Source: Gemmatimonadota bacterium
GTDB taxonomy: Bacteria > Gemmatimonadota > Gemmatimonadetes > Gemmatimonadales > Gemmatimonadaceae
Reading direction: 5' to 3'
DNA: 63,463 nucleotides
NCBI GenBank assembly: GCA_031127225.1
Contig: JARIEV010000005.1
Location: forward strand, 1 to 63,463
Shown here: piece after piece, positions 58,407 to 63,463 of the stretch
Layout: every line of letters begins with the position of its first letter
Position numbering within the stretch: position 1 is the stretch's first letter
Notes under the pieces: model-generated
Told to the model about the DNA's origin: nothing
What the model saw: only the letters and a program-made list of their open reading frames with translations
Databases searched by the model: none
Translations under genes and position numbers: made by a program

Positions 58407-60941
58407 ATGACTGCACCGAACGCACGCGAACGTATCCTGCCGCGCCTCATCGATGAGGAAGTGAAGGAATCGTTCATCAACTATTCCATGAGCGTCATCG
58501 TGTCGCGCGCGCTGCCTGATGTGCGCGACGGGCTCAAGCCGGTGCATCGTCGTGTGCTGTACGCGATGAACGAGCTGGGGTTGTTGCCGGGGCGGCCGTT
58601 CAAGAAATCGGCCACGGTCGTGGGCGATGTGCTGGGTAAGTATCACCCGCACGGCGACAGCAGCGTGTACGACGCGCTCGTGCGCATGGTGCAGACGTTC
58701 TCGTTGCGCTATCCGCTGGTGGACGGCCAGGGCAACTTCGGCTCGATGGACGGCGACAATGCGGCCGCGTATCGCTACACCGAGGCGCGTCTGACGCGCA
58801 TGTCGGTGGAGATGCTCACCGACATCGACAAGAATACCGTCGACTTCGCCCCCAACTTCGACGACCGGCTGCAGGAGCCGCGGGTGCTCCCCTCGGGGCT
58901 GCCCAACCTGCTCGTCAACGGGTCGTCGGGCATCGCCGTCGGTATGGCGACGAACATCCCGCCGCACAATCTGCGTGAAGTCGTCAGCGCCGTCATCGCG
59001 ATGATCGACAACCCCGACATCGAGCCGGCGGCGCTGCGCGGGCTGGTGCGCGGCCCCGATTTCCCGACGGGCGGCTACATCTACGGCCGCGCGGGTATCG
59101 CCGATTATCAGGACACGGGGCGCGGACGCATTGTGATGCGCGCGAAGGCCGTGATCGAGGAGAAGGAATCCAGCGGCCGATCGCAGATCGTCGTCACGGA
59201 AGTGCCGTATCAGGTGAACAAGGCGAAGCTCGTGATCGATATCGCCGAACTGGTGCGTGACCAGAAGCTCACCGGTATCAGTGCGCTCCGCGACGAATCC
59301 GACCGCGACGGTATCCGCGTGGTTATCGAACTCAAGCGCGATGCCATCCCGCGGGTGGTGCTCAACCAGCTGTACAAGCACACAGCCATGCAGAGCACGT
59401 TCGGCGTGATCATGCTTGCGCTGGTGCCCGATGTGAACACCCGGCAGCTGGTGCCCAAGGTGCTCACGCTCCGTCAGTGCCTGGGACACTACATCGAGCA
59501 CCGCCACGAAGTGATCGTGCGGCGCACGCAGTTCGATCTCGATAAGGCGCTTGAGCGCGAGCACATCCTCGAAGGGCTTAAGATCGCCGTCGACAACATC
59601 GACGAAGTGATCCGCATGATCCGCGCGGCCGACGACACGCCCACGGCGAGTCTGCAGCTGCAGGCGCGCTTCGGGCTGTCCGAGCGGCAGGCGGAAGCGA
59701 TCCTCAACATGCGTCTGGCGAAGCTCACCGGTCTTGAGCGCGACAAGCTCGAGGAAGAGCTCATCGAGGTGCGCGCGTTCATCGTCGAGATGCGCGGCAT
59801 CCTGGAGTCGCGCCCGCGCCGCATGGAGATCATGAAGGGCGAGTTGCTCAAGCTGATGGAGACCTACGGCGACGAGCGCCGCACGGAGATCGTGAGCGAC
59901 GAAGGCGAGTTCTCGATCGAAGACCTGATCGCCGAGGAGGAGATGGTCGTGACCATCTCGCACAACGGCTACATCAAGCGCACGCCGCTGTCGCTGTACA
60001 ACCGGCAGGGGCGCGGCGGCCGCGGCAAGTCCAGCGCGGACCTCAAGGAAAACGACTTCATCGAGCGCTTCTACGTGGCGAGCACGCACACGTACATGCT
60101 CATCTTCACCGACGACGGCCGCTGCTTCTGGCTCAAGGTGCACGAACTGCCGCAGGCCGGGCGCGCCACGCGTGGGAAGCCGATCGTCAACCTGATCAAC
60201 GTCACCCCTGACACGCGCATCCGCGCCATCGTGCTGACGCGCGAATTCAGCGACACCGAATTCCTGCTGTTCTGCACGCGCAACGGGACGGTCAAGAAGA
60301 CGGCGCTGTCGCAGTACAGCAATCCACGCTCGAACGGTATCAAGGCCATCAAGGTCGAAGAGGGCGACGAGCTGATGGACGTGCAGGTGACGTCGGGGAG
60401 CAACGATGTGGTGCTCGCCACGCGCCACGGCCTCTCGGTGCGTTTCCACGAGAGCGATGTCCGTGAGATGGGCCGCGACACCACGGGCGTGAAGGGCGTG
60501 GAGCTGCGCCCGGGCGACCAGCTGGTGGGCATGGTCGTGATCAAGCGCGAGGCGACGCTGCTCGTCGTGACCGAAAAGGGGCTTGGCAAGTGCAGCGAAG
60601 TGAGCGAGTACCGCGTGCAGAAGCGCGGCGGCAAGGGCATTCTCACGCTCAACCGCACCGCCAAGACCGGCGATGTGGTCGCGCTGATGGAAGTCGTGCC
60701 GGAAGACGAGCTGATGCTGATGACGCGGCAGGGCGTGGCGATCCGTTCGCGCGTCAGCGAGATCCGCGTGACCGGTCGTGCGGCGCAGGGGGTGAAGCTC
60801 GTGGCGCTTGACGATCAGGACGTGGTGCAGGCCGTGGCGCGCGTGATTCCGGATGACAAGGATGACGTCGAAGGGATGGACGGTGCCGAGGGGGATGCGC
60901 CGGTCGGCGAGCTGGATCTCGGAGCCGGTCCCGACGCGTGA
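58407..60941 (+). CDS. gyrA: DNA gyrase subunit A
   Basis: 844 residues from ATG 58407; an earlier in-frame start at 58326 would overlap the promoter. Catalytic tyrosine is Y124 (A-Y-R-Y-T-E). The quinolone-resistance region reads H-G-D-S85-S-V-Y-D89, with the susceptible Ser and Asp at the two key positions. The C-terminal pinwheel has the GyrA box as Q-G-R-G-G-R-G (usual Q-R-R-G-G-K-G) and a second box-like Q-K-R-G-G-K-G further on. The GyrA box marks it as gyrase and not topoisomerase IV. An acidic tail ends the protein. gyrB is not in the window. Confidence 0.97.
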   Translation: MTAPNARERILPRLIDEEVKESFINYSMSVIVSRALPDVRDGLKPVHRRVLYAMNELGLLPGRPFKKSATVVGDVLGKYHPHGDSSVYDALVRMVQTFSLRYPLVDGQGNFGSMDGDNAAAYRYTEARLTRMSVEMLTDIDKNTVDFAPNFDDRLQEPRVLPSGLPNLLVNGSSGIAVGMATNIPPHNLREVVSAVIAMIDNPDIEPAALRGLVRGPDFPTGGYIYGRAGIADYQDTGRGRIVMRAKAVIEEKESSGRSQIVVTEVPYQVNKAKLVIDIAELVRDQKLTGISALRDESDRDGIRVVIELKRDAIPRVVLNQLYKHTAMQSTFGVIMLALVPDVNTRQLVPKVLTLRQCLGHYIEHRHEVIVRRTQFDLDKALEREHILEGLKIAVDNIDEVIRMIRAADDTPTASLQLQARFGLSERQAEAILNMRLAKLTGLERDKLEEELIEVRAFIVEMRGILESRPRRMEIMKGELLKLMETYGDERRTEIVSDEGEFSIEDLIAEEEMVVTISHNGYIKRTPLSLYNRQGRGGRGKSSADLKENDFIERFYVASTHTYMLIFTDDGRCFWLKVHELPQAGRATRGKPIVNLINVTPDTRIRAIVLTREFSDTEFLLFCTRNGTVKKTALSQYSNPRSNGIKAIKVEEGDELMDVQVTSGSNDVVLATRHGLSVRFHESDVREMGRDTTGVKGVELRPGDQLVGMVVIKREATLLVVTEKGLGKCSEVSEYRVQKRGGKGILTLNRTAKTGDVVALMEVVPEDELMLMTRQGVAIRSRVSEIRVTGRAAQGVKLVALDDQDVVQAVARVIPDDKDDVEGMDGAEGDAPVGELDLGAGPDA

Positions 60942-60957
60942 TCCGTTCCACGCGCTG

Positions 60958-62433
60958 ATGCCTGTTTCCCGCATTCTCGTCGCAGACGACGATGTCGCCG
61001 TCCTCGAATCCGTCACCTGGTTGTTGCAGGAGAACGGGTACGAGGTGGTGCCCGCCAATGGCGGGATGGCGTGTCTCGATCAACTGGAGAAGCGGTCGCC
61101 CGATCTGTTGCTGCTCGACATCCTGATGCCGGATGCCGACGGGTGTCAGTTGCTCGAGCGCATCAAGAGCGACGAGCGCTGGCGTGACCTGCCGGTGCTG
61201 ATGCTGTCCGCGCAGCCGCCCGAAGAAGCATCGGTGCGGTCGCTGGGACTGGGGGCGGCCGACTTCATCCGCAAGCCGTACCGCCCCAAGGAACTGCTCG
61301 CGCGCGTCCAGGCGCAGCTGCGCTCGGGGGCTATCCTGCGTTCCACGCGCCTTGCGCTGGCGCGCACCGAAGAGGCACTCGTGCGTGCGCAGCAGGATGC
61401 CGACAGCCGGCGGAAGCTGGTCGACATCCTGCATGAGGTCACGGGCGACCTGTCGGTGAGTGAACTCTTCCACCTGCTCGTGCGTCGGGCGGCGCGCGCG
61501 CTCGGGGTGTCGCACTGCTCGATCGTGCTCGCGCGGCCGGGCGAGCCGTCGGCGGTGGTTGTGGCGGCCTTTGAAAATCCGGGGCTGCAGCACCTCACCA
61601 TTCAGCTCGATCGTTATCCCGAGCTCCGCGCCGCGCTCGACTCCGGGCAGCCGGTACTGGTGGAGGACCTCGATACCCATCCCCTGTACGAGGGCGTGCG
61701 GCATGTCTGGGGCATTGAAGGGCTCGAGGTCCCGATCCGGTCGGTGATCGCGCTCCCGTTCACGATCGACCGCGGCCAGTACGGCGTGTTCCTCGTGCGC
61801 CGGACGCGCGATCAGGACCGCTTCGGGCCGGCCGATCTGGAATTCGCCCAGGCGGTGATCACCGCCGCCGTGGCGGTCATTCAGCGCGCGCAGATGGTGG
61901 AGAGCACGATGGCGGACAACGCCCGGCTCGAGCAGCTGGCGCAGACGGATCCCCTCACGCAGCTCCTCAACCGCCGCGCGCTCACCGAGCGGATCACGGC
62001 CGAGATGGAGCGCGCGCTGCGCTACGATTCCACGATGGCGCTGCTCATGATCGACCTCGACCACTTCAAGCGCGTCAACGATACATACGGGCACCTTGTG
62101 GGTGATGACGTGCTGCGTGACGTAGGGCAGCTGCTCACGGACACCATCCGCGGCAGCGACATCGTGGCGCGCTATGGGGGTGAGGAGTTTCTCGTGCTCC
62201 TGCCGGAAACCGACGAGGCCGGCGCGGTGTCCTTCGCGGAGCGCATCCGCGAGGCGGTGGAATCGCATGCATTCGAACGGGACGGCGAGGATCCGCCTCT
62301 GCGGATCACCGCCAGCATCGGGGTGGCGGTGTTCCCCGCCGCCCGTATCGAAAGTGTGGAGGATCTCTTCTCGCGCGCTGACACCGCCCTGTATCGCGCG
62401 AAGGCCGACGGCCGGAATCGCGTTCGACAGTAA
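60958..62433 (+). CDS. Response-regulator diguanylate cyclase (REC-GAF-GGDEF)
   Basis: 491 residues from ATG 60958, 16 bp after gyrA. The receiver domain has the acidic triad and phospho-acceptor D54 (L-L-L-L-D-I-L-M-P). A GAF-like domain follows (S-V-S-E-L-F-H-L-L through R-S-V-I-A-L-P-F). The C-terminal GGDEF domain has an intact active site G407-G-E-E-F411 and an inhibitory I-site R398-G-S-D401 five residues before it. It should make cyclic di-GMP from two GTP when phosphorylated. No cognate kinase is adjacent. The short spacing suggests read-through from gyrA. Confidence 0.94.
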   Translation: MPVSRILVADDDVAVLESVTWLLQENGYEVVPANGGMACLDQLEKRSPDLLLLDILMPDADGCQLLERIKSDERWRDLPVLMLSAQPPEEASVRSLGLGAADFIRKPYRPKELLARVQAQLRSGAILRSTRLALARTEEALVRAQQDADSRRKLVDILHEVTGDLSVSELFHLLVRRAARALGVSHCSIVLARPGEPSAVVVAAFENPGLQHLTIQLDRYPELRAALDSGQPVLVEDLDTHPLYEGVRHVWGIEGLEVPIRSVIALPFTIDRGQYGVFLVRRTRDQDRFGPADLEFAQAVITAAVAVIQRAQMVESTMADNARLEQLAQTDPLTQLLNRRALTERITAEMERALRYDSTMALLMIDLDHFKRVNDTYGHLVGDDVLRDVGQLLTDTIRGSDIVARYGGEEFLVLLPETDEAGAVSFAERIREAVESHAFERDGEDPPLRITASIGVAVFPAARIESVEDLFSRADTALYRAKADGRNRVRQ

Positions 62434-62513
62434 TCCTTGTCGGAGCCCGTTGCCGATGCGCGGTGAATGTTGCCATCGTATTCGTTCCCTCTGCCCAAAT
62501 CCGGAGTGTTCCT

Positions 62514-63463
62514 GTGCGCATGCTCGTGCTTGGCGCGGGGCTGCAAGGCACCGCCTGTGCGTTCGATTTGTTGTCCAATGCCGCGGTGCGGCAGGTCGTC
62601 CTGGCCGACGTCCGCATCGCGGGGCTGCCCGCGTTCCTGACGCCTTTCGTCGGTGACCGCCTGCTCCCGACTGCGCTAGACGTACGGGACGCTGATGCGG
62701 TCCGCGCGGCCTTTGCGCAATGTGATGCCGTGATGAGTGCGATCCCGTACTACTTCAACGCCGAGCTGGCCCGTCTCGCCGTTGAGGTCGGTGTTCACTT
62801 CTGCGATCTCGGTGGGAACACCGGCATCGTGCAGGAGCAGAAGCAGCTCGACGCGGCCGCCAAGGCGCGGGGGATCAGCGTGATTCCTGACACGGGACTG
62901 GCGCCGGGGATGGTCAACGTGATCGCACAGCACGGCATCGACCAGTTCGACCGTGTGGAGAGCGTCAAACTGTTCGTGGGCGGGTTGCCCCAGGAGCCGG
63001 AGCCGCCGCTCGGGTATCAGATCGCGTACTCCATCGAGGGCATGGTGGACTACTACACCACGCCGTCGCTGGTGGTGCGGGATGGCCAGCCGGCGCACGT
63101 CACCGCGCTGTCGGAGCTCGAGCCCGTGCGCTTCCCGGCACCGGTCGGTGAGCTCGAAGCGTTTCACACGGCGGGCGGCCTCTCCACCATGGTGTACCGC
63201 TATGCCGGCGTGATCCCCACCATGGAGTACAAGACGCTGCGCTATCCCGGTCACGCGCGCGTGATGCAAGCGATCCGCGATCTGGGGCTGCTCGACAGCA
63301 CGGCAGTGGAGGTGAAGGGGCAGCAGGTCGTACCACGCGATGTGTTCGTGCGCGTTGCCGGCGAGGCGCTGCGCAAGGGCAAGCCGGATCTCGTGGCGCT
63401 GCGCGTGGTGGTGCATGGCACGGTTGATGGCGTCGCGGCCACCCGCGGCTGGGAGGTGCTGGA
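62514..63463 (+). CDS. Saccharopine dehydrogenase-like oxidoreductase (partial)
   Basis: The first 316 residues are present; the gene continues past the right edge. GTG 62514 is chosen because a CCGGAG ribosome-binding site lies 7 nt upstream; ATG 62520 is two codons later. The NAD(P)-binding start M-L-V-L-G-A-G-L-Q-G-T-A and the segments C-D-A-V-M-S-A-I-P-Y-Y, H-F-C-D-L-G-G-N-T and D-T-G-L-A-P-G-M are those of the saccharopine dehydrogenase/L-lysine 6-dehydrogenase group. It probably acts in lysine breakdown, although related proteins make carboxynorspermidine. Confidence 0.88.
   Translation, partial: MRMLVLGAGLQGTACAFDLLSNAAVRQVVLADVRIAGLPAFLTPFVGDRLLPTALDVRDADAVRAAFAQCDAVMSAIPYYFNAELARLAVEVGVHFCDLGGNTGIVQEQKQLDAAAKARGISVIPDTGLAPGMVNVIAQHGIDQFDRVESVKLFVGGLPQEPEPPLGYQIAYSIEGMVDYYTTPSLVVRDGQPAHVTALSELEPVRFPAPVGELEAFHTAGGLSTMVYRYAGVIPTMEYKTLRYPGHARVMQAIRDLGLLDSTAVEVKGQQVVPRDVFVRVAGEALRKGKPDLVALRVVVHGTVDGVAATRGWEVL

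Noticed and set aside
58275-61058. A 927-codon open frame antisense to gyrA
   Set aside because: It mirrors the high-GC gyrA reading frame, is rich in His/Arg/Asp in the manner of antisense shadows and has no domain.

Overview
The window is 63.5 kb of high-GC, densely packed bacterial chromosome. Nothing in it looks like a prophage, plasmid or insertion sequence. The gene content is that of a free-living Gram-negative, didermic heterotroph: a predicted beta-barrel outer-membrane protein, many Sec-exported proteins and lipoproteins, type IV pseudopilins, a nucleoside-type ABC importer, a VLCAD-like acyl-CoA dehydrogenase, tyrosine breakdown, menaquinone/flavin-era core enzymes such as ThyX, and Rho with a very long disordered N-terminus. 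I judge it most likely a member of Gemmatimonadota (Gemmatimonas-like), an inference from overall gene style and not from a marker I could align. I see no rRNA, tRNA, CRISPR array or transposase.

Layout. 1-3,890 (minus): a four-gene BMP-family ABC importer, every junction an ATGA overlap. 3,967-6,545 (minus): an LVIVD-repeat lipoprotein translationally coupled to a predicted outer-membrane protein. 6,674-9,645: a PEGA-repeat protein and a TPR protein, convergent on an 18-bp perfect hairpin. 9,740-16,418 (plus): the complete quinolinate route to NAD (nadB-nadA-nadC), an unrecognised conserved protein, fumarylacetoacetase and an orphan NarL-type regulator. 16,402-30,752: acyl-CoA dehydrogenase, an Ig-like lipoprotein, a GT39/83-type glycosyltransferase coupled to a CrcB fluoride channel, an M20 dipeptidase, a poly-HAMP chemoreceptor, rho, a TPR-like/AhpD-like pair and a polysaccharide deacetylase. 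30,958-34,205 (minus): a DUF1501/DUF1800 pair. 34,290-41,237: two unknown proteins, thyX, a four-gene minor pseudopilin operon and a GlcD-type flavin oxidase. 41,367-49,298: a eukaryote-like squalene synthase, then a minus-strand block of small and unknown genes including an RNase HI homologue lacking two catalytic carboxylates, an ArgE/DapE-type hydrolase, a GHMP sugar kinase and a histone-H1/PhaF-like Ala/Lys/Pro-rich protein. 49,580-54,937: a class III CoA-transferase, an ECF sigma factor with a putative anti-sigma factor, and two 2-oxoacid dehydrogenase components (lpdA, sucB-like). 55,089-63,463 (plus): an MDR oxidoreductase, a zinc ribbon, an MscS-type membrane protein, an exported unknown, gyrA, a REC-GAF-GGDEF diguanylate cyclase and a truncated saccharopine-dehydrogenase-like gene.

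Regulatory style. Most same-strand neighbours overlap by ATGA or GTGA, which suggests translational coupling. Several first genes of transcription units have a TATCTT/TAnnnT hexamer only 5-9 nt before the start codon and no Shine-Dalgarno sequence, which suggests leaderless mRNAs. Strong intergenic hairpins end many units, but only one (after the sigma/anti-sigma pair) has a real U-tract.

Best candidates for something new: the six-gene block at 42,421-46,162 with the degenerate RNase HI; the unrecognised family between nadC and fumarylacetoacetase; the leaderless promoter pattern; and the Rho disordered domain with its seven tandem 15-bp repeats.
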